DNA of 64,000 bases, taken from Chrysoporthe austroafricana. Lineage: Eukaryota > Ascomycota > Sordariomycetes > Diaporthales > Cryphonectriaceae. Shown piece by piece: positions 1-13,049 of this stretch (position 1 is the first letter of the stretch; every line of letters begins with the position of its first letter). The stretch lies in NCBI GenBank assembly GCA_001051155.2, contig JYIP02000007.1, positions 808,342-872,341 of the forward strand, in the 5' to 3' direction. A program made the position numbers and the translations under genes. The notes under the pieces are model-generated. The model saw only the letters and a program-made list of their open reading frames with translations. It did not search any database and was not told the DNA's origin.

Positions 1-3000
1 GTGATGGTGGTGAGCGTTGTATCGACGTCTCCTCTTGGCACTTAGCAACAAATTATGGGCCATTGGATCCGAGCAGGCATTTTGGATATTTCGTACCAGC
101 TGGTGGTGCTGATCGTGTCGGCCTTGGGGTATAGGTGGGCTACTAATCCGTACCCTTCTCAGGGTCGGTCTTATCGCTCCAGAGATGTGTGTGCTGCGGC
201 CACTCCTCGTCGGAGACGTCATCAGCCCACGCTGGCTTGGAAATGGTGACGGTGGAGCTGAACTTCTCTGAGGGTTCTGAGTTGGCGGGCAGAGGACAGT
301 GGCGTTCGGGGCCTCTAGGAATCGCTGTTAGGAGATCAGGTGAGGTCGGCGGTGGAAGTAGGAACAGCTATGGTGCCTGCGGCGAGAATGCTAGGTGGAA
401 ATGAGGACCTCAGCTTGGATGCTTTGGATGTGAGGCATAGACTTAAAGTAGTCCTTGATATCCCTTGGGTGCCCACACGTCAACTGCGTAAAACAGAGGG
501 AGGCTTTTTTTTGTTATGCTGACACCTACGAGGAAATGGCATACAGGACGCTCACCTACTAACTCTTGGTAAACATGTCATGCTATCCGTCTAGTTGTCG
601 CAATCTAGCTCTCGTCTGCTCAGCATCCGCACGCTTGACTTCCGTTGCGATCTTGTACGAAGTCATTCGAACTAAAGGTTCTCTCGGGCACCAAAAATTC
701 ATGTTATTTTCTGACCTTGCTCATCTCCCTGTTGCTCTCGACAATCACCGCTTCTACTGCAAGGCTGTCAGGCCTTAAGACCAACAACGACGGGAGATCT
801 CATCTCGAACAAGAATCTGAATATTCACCTTCCAAGGCCGCATCTTCAAACCCCTACGGGGCCTTTGCGGGAGCGCCGCAGGGCAGTCATGCCACCTGAC
901 GCCAGCCTAGTATCGTCTCCCCACTACAGTCCCCATGATCGCCACTAGGTCCTCAGCTCGATGAGTAAGAATCCAGCAGTAAAGTCGCAGACGGCCCGTG
1001 CCTGAGGCTCCGCGCCGGGTCGGCATGCGGGAGCTTGAAGAGAGACCTTGTACCGATCGGGGTCGCGCGGCCGTCGTAACAGGAGCTACCGGGCGCTACA
1101 CATGCACGGTACTACTTTCTCAAGGAGCCTGAGCATGTGATGCCATCTCGGGATGCTACCGATACTCAGACGCGAGCATCGATCCACGGCCCTGGGGTCT
1201 CCGGGTCCGACACAGGATTGATTCTGCTCGTGTCCCTGGGCGCATAGGTGAGGGCAGGGCCGCAGCCCGCCGTGGTGTGGGAGGTGGGAGGTCCAAATAG
1301 AGAGGAGTCAAGTCAAGCTGGCGCGGAGACCAGTACGGAAACGTTTTGACCTCCACGTTGCCACCAAGGGCCGGGCCGCGCGCGCCGGCAAGCGTGAATT
1401 TCTTGAGCGGATATGCCTAAGCGCGGAACCAACGCTTGGGAGGTTCATTTGCTGATGCCAGGAGGATCGGCCACAACGGCATCAGAGGGGCTCGGGCTGT
1501 AGCGAGACGTCCTTCATCCCCCTCCGACATGCAGTCAAGTCTTTTGCACGGGTTGATCAGTTAACGATGTGCTCAGTAACACACGGCGGGGGATTTACCT
1601 GAAATGGAACGAGGATGAGACCATCGTGAGATCGGCAGCTGCGCGGGATAGCGTGGAGCCGACCAGCTGTAGCAAAGAGCGCCTATGGGAATAACAGTAA
1701 ACACTCGGTGCCATCAGGATACCTCGCTGCGCTGGGTCTCCTTGACGGCCTCAACCTGCTTAAGTTTGTCTTGTCTGTCCCCTTGGCCAGGCTGATGAGT
1801 GCGTGCAGGGGGGAGTTGGCTTGCCTGTCCGGCGGCTGCAGTGAGATTGGCCAGAGAAGAATTTCATTTATTTCTTTGGGCCCCGCCATTTTTTCCTCTT
1901 TCGCTTTTTCTTACTTCTTTTTACTTTGTGTCTTGCAGGTTGGTGGTAGTAGATATCCACAACACAACACAACCACCGCAGCCTCGTCCGGCCGAGCTGT
2001 GATCTACAACACCAGCCTCGCGCCGACCCCTGCACATCGCCCGCGGAGCGAGTTGATCCGCTGCAAGGCTGTCACCACGCGACGGGCCCAGCTGACCTCC
2101 CCACCACCCCTCTCCCCCAAAAAACAACGACGATCCTTCAGCCTCGCTTGAAAATCGGATCGACCGTGCCGAGCCGCCTCTCGGGGTGGTTCTTGGCGAA
2201 AAGAGCACAAGCGTAAAAGAGGGAATAGATAGAGAAGGGGAGAAGAAGAAAAAAAAAAGGACGGCGCTAAATGTCCCGTGTCTTTCAGAAGTCTTCGCCT
2301 CGACAAAGGGAAGGGAAGGGAAGGGAAGGGTCACAGCGGCAGAGGTGTGCGAGCCGCGTGCTGCCCTATTGTCTCCGCATGTGGCCGGGGCTGGTGTAAG
2401 AAACAAACCCGCCATCTTCGATGCCAGAGGTGGGCACGCAGTCGAGGGAAAGTGTTTCACCTCGGCAAGTCATGCCCCGCCTCGAACATGCGCACATCAC
2501 TCTTTTTGATCTTTAGGTTTGTTTGTTTCAATCGCAGAAAAAATTTGGTTCCTAATTAGGAAATAGCAATTATGTACACCGAAACACTTTGATTCTTGTT
2601 CGTCTAGAAACAAACGCTCTCTGAAGAGGGGACGGGCCGCCGAGGAGGCGGAGGACCCGCCAACGAAAGAAAAGAAGGAGATTTGTATGCGCGATGGCGT
2701 CCAGAGGCGCAACGCAGGGGTGCAAGCTCATGGAACCCCTCCCACCCCCCCGAAGTGTCCGTCCCATCCTCTCCCTTTTCCGCCCCTTCCCTCCCTCTTT
2801 TCACATATGCCGGCATCGCTATCATAGCCCCAAAGGGGGCTTTCGTTGTCGTGAGGTGATGACGCAGGAACGCAGGAAACGAGCATGCTTCGGACGCCGG
2901 AAACAGAACGAATTTTTGTGCGCCGAAGTTTTCCAGTGGCCTGTAGATCGATACATGTGCCATGAAGGGGTTGGGAAATATGGACTGTGCCGCCAGTGCG

Positions 3001-3120
3001 ATGGAATGGAACCGGGGTGAGATCCCCCGTGGCTGGAGCGAGGGCGTCATCGTGGATCGCGCGCGCGAGGAGAAAGACGAGGCAAGAGGCCCCGTCCTTC
3101 GAGTCAGGCGGTGGCCGCGC
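1..3120. other. Gene-free left flank
   Basis: I see no convincing coding gene here. Open frames on both strands are short, of arginine/proline/serine-rich composition typical of GC-rich shadow frames, and carry no recognisable motif. The stretch includes pyrimidine-rich runs near 1890-1940 and a short AAGGG array. It lies downstream of the minus-strand CAP gene. Confidence 0.6.
2306..2330. repeat. (AAGGG)5 microsatellite
   Basis: Five uninterrupted AAGGG units in intergenic DNA. A simple repeat with no visible function. Confidence 0.9.
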
Positions 3121-4052
3121 TTACGATGAGATCTCGACGTTGGCCTGGCCGAGGGGCGCAAGGACGTTGTCGGCGTACTCAGTCTCCACGTTACCGGCGG
3201 GCCAGTAGTTGCAGACGGAGAAGAAGCCGGGGTACTCGCTGTCGAGAGTGCCAGCCTCGCAAGCCTGGACGGCGCATCCGACAGAGGTGGAGCCCACCCA
3301 GACGACCTGGGAGTAGTGGCCCCAGCTGTCGAAGAGGCTCATGTCGGGCTCGACACCGTAGCCGGGGTACAGCTCGATCTCGTTGTCGAACCAAGAGTTG
3401 GTGATGCTAGAGGCGAGGAACGTGTTGATGTCCGTGGTCAGGTCAGAGCCCGCGATGTAGGCGATGTTCTGGCCGTACGCACGTCCGTCAGTGACGCCAA
3501 TAGTCCTAGGAGATCAAAATTAGCACCGAGTCTGGTTCATCGCATGACATGCTGTTCACTGTGCGAGCGATCTCTAGGGGCCTGAGGGAGAACTTACACG
3601 TCGTGCTCAAACACGCAGCGAGCAGCCAGGGTAGCGGCATAGCCAGCGGCCGTGTCGTTGTAGGCGAGATCGGGTGCAGAGCTGTTGGCGCGGTGGATGT
3701 TGTGCTGGTACACAGCAATGCCGGCAAAGTCGGTAGGGGAGGTGGTGGCAGAGGAGGCTGTGGTAGCGGCGACAGCCTCAACGCTGCTGGTGGCGGAAGT
3801 GGCAGCAACCACCGCAGCCTTGGCGGCGTCCTCAGAAGAGCTGGGGGCGACGGTGACGGTAACGACAGGAGCCACAGCGACCTCGGTAGTCGAGGGGGTG
3901 GGAGCGGCCGCGACCACGTCGGTGACGGTGTACTGAACGTCCACAACGGTGGTCTGGGTCACAACCTCAACCACAACGTCGACCTCGCGGGCCTTCAGGG
4001 GGCCAGCCATGACGGCGGCGGCACCGGAGAGTAGGAGAAGAGAAGACCTCAT
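3121..4052 (-). CDS. Secreted CAP/PR-1-like protein (Pry type)
   Basis: Two exons, 4052-3598 and 3505-3121, give a 279-residue protein. The donor is GTAAGT and the acceptor CTAG, and the frame continues cleanly across the junction. Residues 1-17 form a signal peptide (MRSSLLLLSGAAAVMAG). Residues about 20-105 are a Val/Thr/Ala/Ser-rich low-complexity linker, probably O-glycosylated. The C-terminal ~175 residues are a CAP domain: it has the helix start YQHNIHRANSS, then YGQNIA, WFDNEI, the CAP1-type motif GHYSQVVWVGSTSVGCA and the CAP2-type end VCNYWPAGN. Fungal members of this family (yeast Pry proteins) are secreted and bind sterols or fatty acids; some act at the host interface. The family assignment is strong, and ligand and role here are inference. 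The gene stands alone, with more than 3 kb of gene-free DNA on each side. Confidence 0.88.
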
Positions 4053-7000
4053 TTTTGCTGGTTTTCTTTTTTGTCGATGGTGACCAGGAAGCAGTGAGGG
4101 CTGAGTCGACAGTCAGTTCTATTGTCTATTTTTCAAAGATAGATGAAAGGAAGGGGCAGTGCGAGTCTAAGGGCGTATGATAGAAAGGCAGTTCAAAGAA
4201 AGATACGAGGACAGAAAGGAAGGAATGGTCGAAGCAGGCAAGGCAGAGAGGCAAGGCAACGAACGAAGGGACGTGAGTTGAAGGGTACAAATATTCCAAG
4301 TGGGTTCTGTTGTGGCGGGAGGGTGAATCATGAGTTGCGTGTCATTGTACGCAATAGCCCGAGTTAGCCTCGAGAGGTGGACTTCTGGAAGCATTCCTTT
4401 CGAGGCGCGAACAACGTGCGCAAGCGGGACGGCACGTTTTTTTCTTTTGTTCTCGACCGTCGAAGGGTGGTGACGAGTCACGTCGCCCAAGCGGCACATA
4501 GTGCTTTGTGATAGGCATAGAATGGCAGACTCGGCGAATCGCGGTAGATATCAGAAGATAGTAACTAGCGTGGGCACGAGGGCCCGGCTAGAAAGGACGT
4601 ACCTGGGTGAATTTCTGTGATGAACCCGAAGATCTTGTCTACAGATCGAACGAAGGATGAGAGACGAGGCGAGGGACAGTTATATGATGTCCACTTCAAA
4701 GCAGAACAGGCAAGGAGGGCAGCACTGCTGGGCTTGCGGTCCGTCCAGGACTGAGGCTGATTCGAAGTTCGGGTTGGGGCGAGACTAGCCGGCCCAGAAG
4801 AGGAATCACAGGAAGGATCGAGACGTCGGACAAGAAGTCGAGGCTCGGAGTGATCGAGTGTGAATGGGATCGTGACTTTGACTCGGGTCGAGCGAACGTT
4901 GCACCGAGGTTAAGTTGATCGAATGAACGGACGGCTGAACAAGCAGCGAGAGCGGGCTGGTAGAGAATGAAAAATAAGGAATGGATGGCACAAAAAACTG
5001 GCCGTGTAGCGAACTCAATGAAGCCTTTGGAAAAGGTATCAAATGCAGCAGCGCTGTGAGAGGGAGAGGAGGAGAGGAGAGAACGTTGCTTCACATTCGG
5101 GTATGCACTGCAGATAATAAGGTTTGGGACGGGAAGGGTGGGATTGCTGGACCAGGCCAAGGCCAGTCAGTCCTCGCGTGCAGCCAGCCACTGCAGCCAC
5201 GCCCTGCTGGCGCCGCTGGCCCTGCCAATGTCAGGTCGGAACCCGCACGGTAAATGGGGGACCCACCCGTGCACCTGAGCAGCGGGCACAGGGCCAGCGA
5301 GTGGCCCTGTAGATGGACCCAGCGAGAGGGGCGTGGGCCAGACCGTTCAGGGGACGTTCCCAAGATCAGTACCACATCATACATAGTACCATAGCACCAT
5401 ACCCAGCAGTAGCTGGACCGGTGCCCCACCATGGTCGAGGCCCCCCCAGAGCACTCTGCAAGGGCTGTCACGGCTGTCGTCACCATGCAGTTCGCTGTTT
5501 ACTTGCTTCCCCGACCGTACCGTCGCTGCAAGTACCCAACAAGCTATTCTTGGCGCCCTCGCGACTTGTTGGTCTGATCCTGATCCTCCTCCTCCTCTTC
5601 CCCCACCAGTACCAGAGGCGTGCCGGAGCCCCAGGTTTTGGCAAACCAAGCATCATGGTTCTACGTCAAGCCGCCGCCATCTCGGCTCGCCTAAGGCCTC
5701 CCCCTCGATCAATTTACTGCGAGCGAGTAATTTTAGGCGGAGGGGATTCCTGTCAGCCCACGCATGGGCCCTCGACGCCCGCGTGCCGTTACCCAGCATC
5801 CAAGCGTCGTGCCGGCGATCCCTATTCCTGGAATATTCTCCGCTGGCGTTCCGCTTTGGGCAGGCCTTGGGACGGCGGTGAGGTTACGTATGTCTGCCCC
5901 CGCACGCAGCGAGGGCCGGGAGCTGGTTGGGTTCGATAAGGTTGAAGCCTCTGTGTCGGCCTCCGCTGTCTGTGGCCGAATACCCACAGACGGAGCTGCC
6001 AAGCCTGCATGAAGCCGCGGCCTGTGATAATCACCGCGCGTACTGAGTGAGTAGCCTCCGTGACCCGCGAGGCCGGTGAGGGGGCGGGCTGGGGTGAGCC
6101 GTACTCTGTTGCAGGCACATACCAGCGCCGTGGCGGCGCGAGGTCGAGCTGTGCAGTAGCGTAGTCGGTAGCTAGGCGCCGCTGCCTGGGCCCTGTCTGC
6201 GGGCGGCTGGGTGGAGGCGAGGGAGAGAGGGCTGAGTGGCCGCCCGTGAGATGAGGCTGGAGGTTCGTTGAATTGTGTGGTCCAAACTATGAAATTACAG
6301 CAGCCGTCTGCCCCTGCCTTAGCTCGACCTCGGGCGCTGGGGATGCCCTGCAGGCGACCCCTGCACCACCGCGCTACTGCACCCCTGCCGTCTGGTTTCC
6401 CCCCTGCGCGATCGGGATCTCCTGCAAGGTCGACTAGCGTGGCAGGGTATTCAGCAGGGTAGCGCAGGGCAGCGAGCAGAGTAGCCGGGGCGGCTCTGCA
6501 CTTCCCCCATATTGCTGGAGCGAGCGGATTGGTGGGCGGCCAGCAGGGTCCTGGTCCTGAAACAGCCCTAATTTGCCTTCCCGGCTCGCACTCATCATCT
6601 CATCTTTTGAGCTCACCGTCAACCCGACCCTCCCGAATGGCCTGGCTTCATCTCATCTCGTTTGTGAGGCGGCCCGACAGCAACGCAGACCTCGCGGCTG
6701 GCCTCGCTCGCGCCTGTGCCAGCGCTGGGGGCGGCCAGATGGGCCATAGCACCCCACGGCCTGCTGCTCATCTCAACTGCCCAGTGCTATGTGCAGGGTC
6801 GTCCCACCCGTGGGCACGCGCACGGGGCGGCGAGGGTCAATGATCCTCCCGTGGCGCGAATTATGATCCTGCTTCATGCCGGTTTCCGTCCGCCGCTGGC
6901 CTCGGCAGCGCTTGGGGCTTCCAAGAAGCCAAGGACCGCCCGTCTGTTTCAGTAGCTGCGTACAGAGCACGGCGGTCATCAAGGAACGATCCCTCAGCCA

Positions 7001-9440
7001 CTGCTTCAGACAACAATAGCACGACGCCCGCTGCCGTCCCCCGCTAACGCTGCAGCAGACGTCCCGCAAGCAGGTCCAATGCACGCCACTCCGATGCGTG
7101 TGCGTGTGCGTGTGTGCGTCTGTACATGACGGACGGTTCCTCAAGTCGAGGCCGCGGCTTTTTTTCGTCGCATCTCAGTGCATTGAGATCCACCCGATCT
7201 TGCAGCCGCCGCTCTCGCTCAACCCCCCTCAGCCCTCCCTTCCAGTGATCTGCCCGAAGATCTGCAGGCACCCCAAAGAATTGTCCGTGATCTGTCTCTG
7301 GCGGGGTGGACAGAAGTAAAGCTGGCGACCATCTCGCGCGGCCGGTGTGACCTCGGCACGCTCCACAGGCCAACTATATCCTATCTGTCCCCTGACACTC
7401 GGCCGCCCCGTGAGCACACTGGTGTGACCTGTTCCCGTCGATGTTGAAAGACATCACCTCCCCCTTGAGATTCGAAGCCACCAAGGAATGCCTCTTGCTT
7501 TGGCCATACAGCCACCGCGCAGGTCGACGACGGTCCCAGAGACAGCCACTTCTCCCTTGAGTGCAGTGTCTGTCTGTCTATTGGCCGCACAGCCAGTGCG
7601 CCAGTGTTTTGAATGCCGATGGGGGGCGGCCGGCTGGGGCCAAGCCCGGCTGTGCTACCGCACCGGCGCTCCGGGGACGGGGCGTTATACCGTCTTCCTC
7701 CTCCCAACTCGAAGCGGAACTATTTCTACAGAGTGCGAGCGTTTTCGGAACGTGATCCAGACGGTGGACGTCCAAACTAAACGTGCTTGTGAGCTGCAGG
7801 GCGGCCTCTCCCTGCTTTCATGTACTTGCCCTGCTCCTGCTCACATGTCTTCGGTAAATTCGTCCGTTAATGTACTTTAGTCTTGACAGCCTAGTGGACC
7901 TTGTGATATCGATGAGTCCTGTGTGTAGAACAGAAGGCCATCACCGGTCGCCTCCCCCGAAAGGGCCGCCCTCAGGCGAACCAAGGGCGTGCGCCGTGGT
8001 TGGCCCCCACAAGACGCCGGCCCCGTCCTGCCTAGGGCTGAAGTCTCTATAGACATACGACCGCATCGGCGTTCGACGATGTCTCACCAACCGCCGTCGC
8101 AGGCCTGATCACATGCTCCCATGGTGGGGCACAGAAGCGGTTCCATCTCGGAGAGTCGTCCGCCACTGCCAGTCAGGTGGGTTGTCGGGGCGCGAGACGA
8201 CACGAGACGGGCAGGCGAGACCCCTTCTGACTTAGGACCGTCGTGCCCCCCTCTCATCCCTAAGCACAGGGGCGCTGCCGTGAGTCTGGACCCTGGCACT
8301 ACGGAAGGCTGGCGAAGAAATGTGGAACGGTTCGATGGGCCGCTCGAGCCCGTCGGCTGGTGGGATTCCACGTGCTTGTCTTGTGTGTCTTGTGTGTCCA
8401 GGCTTGCGTTCCAGCAGGAGTGACACGCAGGCTCGACCTGCCGAGCCGAACCATCGCACACTCGAGAGGTCAGCGTCGGACTAGCATCGGACTGCAGTTC
8501 GCATGCCAACCCGCCTGCTGTGCGCAGCGGCCGACGCTGCTCTCCCGGGACCCGGATCTACATCGTGCCATGGCGCAAGGTGTTGCGCCCTGTCCTCGCG
8601 GTATCTGTCCCACCCGCCTTCGGAGGCCCCCGGGTGAATCAGCTTGGAGGGGGGAGGGGGTAGGTCGCACAGGGAGGAGCAGCCTTTGTCACGGCGTTAT
8701 TATCGCGCAGCCGTGGCTCGAGAGTCTGTCCCGTCGGCTGGCAAAGACTCGGCGGTGGTTCTCCTGCGAGGCCTGGCGCTGCGGGTGTTGTCTCTCCCTC
8801 CGCCGGATGGCCAAGACGCGCGGCCCCCGCTCGCACGTCGGGGCCTCTCCGATCCTCGCGCGGCTCACCTACACAGCAGGCTCACGACTGAACTCCAAGA
8901 CTGCGTGGCCCCCGAGCGACGTCGTGTCTCGCTAGTCTAGCGTCGTGGAAGCAGGCAGACTCGCGCCGTAACCATCTCCCGCGCGAGCCTCTCTGCGCTG
9001 GCTCTGCCGGTGTGTCTTGTATGCGGCATATTGTGAGCGCATCAAAGTTCGCACCTGGGGCCACAGCCCGTCTACTTGTGGAGCGGGGTCCGGCTTCTAC
9101 AGTTGTCGTGCGTGGAAGCTCGAGACTAGCAAACTATCACCCCGACGCCGTCTCTCCGCCACACGTGCCGGCAGGCTCAGTGAAAGGGGGGGGGTGTGAC
9201 CTTTGTGGTCGAGCCTGCCTTGCTCCCCAGCCCGCCGTCAAGGCTCACAGCTCCAGCCGGTCCGGCTCTCTGACCCGTCCCCCCTTTGGCCTCCAGGGAC
9301 AACCCAGCCCGGCTCGGCCACGGACGGGCTGGTTCTCTGGCTAGCGGGCTTGCGAACGGCAAACGGGCGCCGCCTCTCCCCACGCGACTCGGGAAAAGGG
9401 GCGCCGCGTGCCCGTTGGCGCAAGCCGCGCCGACCGGGCC
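4053..9440. other. Long gene-poor region upstream of the CAP gene
   Basis: More than 5 kb of GC-rich DNA without a recognisable gene on either strand. Many overlapping open frames exist, but all have shadow-frame composition and none shows a domain. It contains the promoter of the CAP gene. A GTACGT donor-like site on the minus strand near 4600 could mark a 5' UTR intron of that gene, but this is a guess. Confidence 0.55.
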
Positions 9441-9547
9441 TAGAACCAACCCTCCTTCCCCACTCTTCCCGACTTTTCCTCTCCGTCTTTTGCTTTTACT
9501 CGGCCTTCGAGTTTTCGCCGCTAGTCAGGGCTCTTTGCTTCGGCGGG

Positions 9548-10782
9548 ATGCGCTTGCGTCAGCCTCCCCCGGGACTAGCGACAGCCTCAGGAGCACGCAA
9601 GTAAGTACGTGTGTGGTCGGGATGCGGGGACCTTCTGGGTCGTTGGCTTCTCCGCCATCCAAGGGGGGGGGGCCGAAGGGGATTCAGATCTCCAGAAGAA
9701 CATGGACGGGGTCGACGAGGCTGCACGGCGTTCGGCGCTACCTCGTTCGCTCGTCTCCGTGGAGTCGATCGTGGCGCAGGACGATAGGCATGTTTCGGGC
9801 CGTCCTGGACAGTGAGTCGGGGGCGCCGGCTTCCTCTGGAGAATATCGACCTGTGGGTTCTGGGCTGAGGTCTAGGAATGGAAGTCTTGCGCCATTTCGT
9901 GCTGTGTCGTCTCGCCCTTGTTTTGTCTCGGGAGAACTGCGGACTATCGACACGTATCGGCGGCGCCGGTTGATGTTGTCTTGGGGGGGGAGAAGGGGGC
10001 TCTACACGTTGTTGTCCACCGGGAGGGAGAGAGCCGGCCGGGGATTCTGGGCGAGGATGTGAGCACTCACGCAATTGAGCGGACCGGGAGGAGGAAGTTT
10101 CGATAATGAAGAGAGGCCGCTGGTGCCGCTGGTGCCGCTCACACGGGACACACGAGATTCGTGGAGGTTATTTGCCCGCCATTTTTCTCACAGAGCCACT
10201 ACACTCGCCAGCAATCCCACTTTGAAGTAAGTTCCTTCAGGCAGTCTGAATGAAAGCATGTGTCAGTGCGATGTCTTGCCAGCAGGGCGGGGGCGATGGG
10301 GACGGATGAGATCTCTCGGTGGCGGCATCCGCAGACGGGTTCATGATAAAGGAATTCCCAAGGTCTACTCCCCGAAAAGCAATTGGCCTGCCGAAAGTAA
10401 GTAGCTAGTTGTGGATGAACAAGTCCTATGGCATGTCACTGGGCACGATAGGAAGAGATCGGATGGCGAGGCTGTGGTCTGCCGCGGGTCTCTGCCTCCC
10501 ACATCCATCTGGGTAGCTGTATTCGAAAGTGATACTGCTGCGTCCTAGATAGCTGCCTGGTTCCTAAACATAGTGTAGATCATTCTGAACTCCTCCCCCG
10601 TATTGATCTTTCAGAATCGTCCTCTGGGTCCAACTTACGCTGCTACCGGATATTGCATGGCAAGCTTCTTATCTAGTAAGAAACCTCACAATAATCTTGG
10701 AGGACTAGCCTCCGAAGGAATACAGGCCTGAGCGTATACTATTTGGTCTATATACTGTAGCAAGGTTTACCTGTGGCAATAA
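9548..10782 (+). CDS. Candidate spliced small gene or lncRNA
   Basis: I do not recognise this as a known family. Four donors of near-perfect consensus follow one another on the plus strand: GTAAGT at 9601, 10227 and 10397, and GTAAGA at 10676. Each has a matching acceptor: CTCACAG to 10194, CCGCAG to 10335, TTTCAG to 10615 and CTGTAG to 10761. Exons 9548-9600, 10194-10226, 10335-10396, 10615-10675 and 10761-10782 join into one open frame of 76 codons, starting at an ATG preceded by a pyrimidine-rich leader (9440-9540) and ending in TAA. The predicted peptide is basic, with stretches such as RVHDKGIPKVYSPKSNWPAE. The splice chain could equally belong to a non-coding RNA, and the first intron (593 bases) is long for a fungus. 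Treat this as a hypothesis. Confidence 0.3.
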
Positions 10783-11503
10783 GACTGTGATATCGACTTC
10801 CGATCAAAGCCTCCGTGAGTACGTCCATACTCGAGAACAACAGCACCCTTTTCAAGAGGGGGAGCATCCGTCGGCCTTGTACGTAAACATGAATGCCTGA
10901 GGTCAGGATGAGACAGGGTCCGTATCTTGCATGATTGGGTAATATCTGAGAGGCCTCCCTTGTAGACAGAGGTAGAGGTAAACAGATATCCATGGAAGAA
11001 TCCCGGCTGCTTTCACGAGTGCTCTCTACCTAAGCATGCGGCCGATTATGGCTCCAGGCTGGACATCTTCTATACTGTACTGGGGCTGCCCGAATGTCAT
11101 CCCGACTGTGTGCCAACTTTAAATGGACTGGAAACTGGCTGAACATGGAAAACGATCGATGGAATGAAGTATGACTTCCTTACACGCCGGTCTCTAAGAA
11201 TCACACTGCCACAACGCCGCCCTCGCCTTGTTCTTGATGTGAGATTCAACAAGACAGGAAGAGATACGAGCTGGGTCACTTGCGCAACGCCTTCAATACC
11301 GCAGCAGAACACATGGTCTCGGGAATTGCTTCGAAATTTTGGTCCTTTAGATTGTCGTTCCTCGTCTAGAGTGTATACACTTTTCGCAGCCCTGTCCTTC
11401 CCATCTCGGTGCCTGAGACCCGCGACTTATCATCTTGTTCATCAAGAAACGCATCTCCCCCCCTTCCCCGTCCACACCACGGCCTAGCATCCGCAGCGCC
11501 CCT
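10783..11503. other. Intergenic, nothing recognised
   Basis: No recognisable gene. It lies downstream of the minus-strand complex I subunit gene and after the candidate spliced transcript. Confidence 0.5.
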
Positions 11504-12383
11504 CTATGACTCCTTGGCGTCCTCGTACTTGGCGTACCGCTGGTGGGGGACGGGGGCGTGTGCGAAGATGGGTTGTGAGCGCATGTGGATGGGGATCTTT
11601 CCTCCCGCGTCGGGGATGGTCTTCTCGAGTTTCTGCAGGACGGGTCAGCCTGGTCCATATCATATCATTGGCGGGAGGCTGACTAGGTTGTGGAAGACGC
11701 ATTTGTTCAGCTTCCACTCAGCCGGGCGGCACTGCCATAGCTGGTGGTTGTTGTTGTCGAGGCACTGCCAGTGGGCCCGGAACTCCTCCAGGCAGTGCTT
11801 GTTCACGTCCTCAATCCTGTGTAGAACCGTCCGTTAGCCATGTTCCCCGACCTGCGACTCAGGCCCCAGGCGTCCGTCGGTCCGACCGAGGTTCTCCTCG
11901 GCTCCTCTCAGAGTACCTCCTCGTTTCTCTCTGCCGCTGTCTTGATCCGGGAGCCGTCCGTGTCATGGTGTCTACCGGTGTGTGACTTAAGTTATAGGAT
12001 GAACATACACGCTCCTCGCACATCTCGTGACCCTCCGGCCTTCCTTCAAGCACCCGAACTCGCCCTTGCCGGGATTCTCGTTCTTGCACTGCATGAAGTC
12101 ATCGTTGTAGTCCTTGCACCGGGCGCCGATGAAGAAGGAGGCGGACAGCAGGGGCGCCGAGCTGGCGCCGAGCTCTTTGACCTTAGGGATCGAGTCGGGC
12201 AGCGGGGTGGTGTCGTAGAGCTGCTGCTGAGAGAACCTGTACGCCCGCGCGGGCTTGTCAGTCGACACTGCGGCCCGCGAGCGTCTTGGGCGGGCGTGGG
12301 AGCAGCCTCCGCGGGGCGCTAAACCCGCGCCCGTACGGCTGGCACTGGGGCCAATTGACTTACTGGGCCTTCCGCGACGCCAT
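11504..12383 (-). CDS. NDUFA8: NADH:ubiquinone oxidoreductase NDUFA8-type subunit (complex I, 20.8 kDa type)
   Basis: Four exons (12383-12364, 12284-12009, 11816-11684, 11632-11504) give 185 residues; exon lengths sum to a multiple of three. The protein has twin CX9C-type cysteines: CKDYNDDFMQC and CLKEGRRVTRC in the first pair, then CLEEFRAHWQC and CRPAEWKLNKC in the second. This is the CHCH arrangement of NDUFA8/PGIV, known in Neurospora as the 20.8 kDa subunit. The family is imported into the intermembrane space, oxidised by the Mia40 pathway and sits on the surface of the complex I membrane arm. The first exon codes for fewer than seven residues, so automated models may miss the start. 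The acceptor AAG before 12284 was chosen because the nearer CAG would create an immediate stop. It diverges from NUP57 across a 666-base shared promoter region. Confidence 0.92.
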
Positions 12384-13049
12384 GTTGGCAGTGTGTAGGG
12401 TCAGACGAGGGTCGTGGTCGTGGTTGTGGCGGGCGGTCGTTCTGGACGTGGCAGCGTCGGCGCCGGCAGCTCGAGGTGAGGTCGTTTGGTAACCGGATTG
12501 GAGTTGGCGTAATTGGCCGCAGCGGCTCTGGGGGCCCACTCTTCCGAGGTGAGGGACGGAGCCAGGCGTGCCAGGTCGGGCCTGCAGGGGTGCTCTCAAA
12601 GCTTGGGCTTTTTTTTTTCTTGCTGCGACTTTGCCGCTGCGGCTGCGCTGCAACCCGCGCAGCAGACCAAGCCCAACGCGCTGGCCAAGGTCAGCTCTTC
12701 CACAGTCGCGACGACAACAGCTCGCACCACTGCACAGCGCTGGACCTCCCCCACCCCGACGACAACGGCGACAACCTACCTCCAAGGGCGCATCTGCTTT
12801 GCAGCGAGTTGACCCTTCCTAGCCTGGCTTGTCCCTGGGTTGATCGAGTACTCAACAGCGTGATTTGATACCCTTTGTTTATTCCGTTTCCGATAGCTGC
12901 TCTGCGCTGCTCTCTTCGACCCGGACCTGGACACCACCAGCACCTGACCAAGTCTCCTCCTCCTCCTCGACCACCACCGCCTCTCCTTCTGCTCCCTCCG
13001 CCACCGTATCTCGATCGCCGCCTCGTTCGATCGCATCCTCACCTCCAAG
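12384..13049. promoter_or_regulatory. Shared divergent promoter, NDUFA8 / NUP57
   Basis: 666 bases between the start codons of two divergently oriented genes, so both promoters must lie here. It has a T-rich run near 12609-12620 and long CT-rich, pyrimidine-biased stretches upstream of the NUP57 start (12920-13040), typical of fungal leaders. No TATA box is evident. Confidence 0.6.

Noticed and set aside
1708..2460. Long overlapping open frames on both strands
   Set aside because: Composition is that of GC-rich, CT-rich leader DNA, no domain is visible, and frames overlap on opposite strands without a preferred one.
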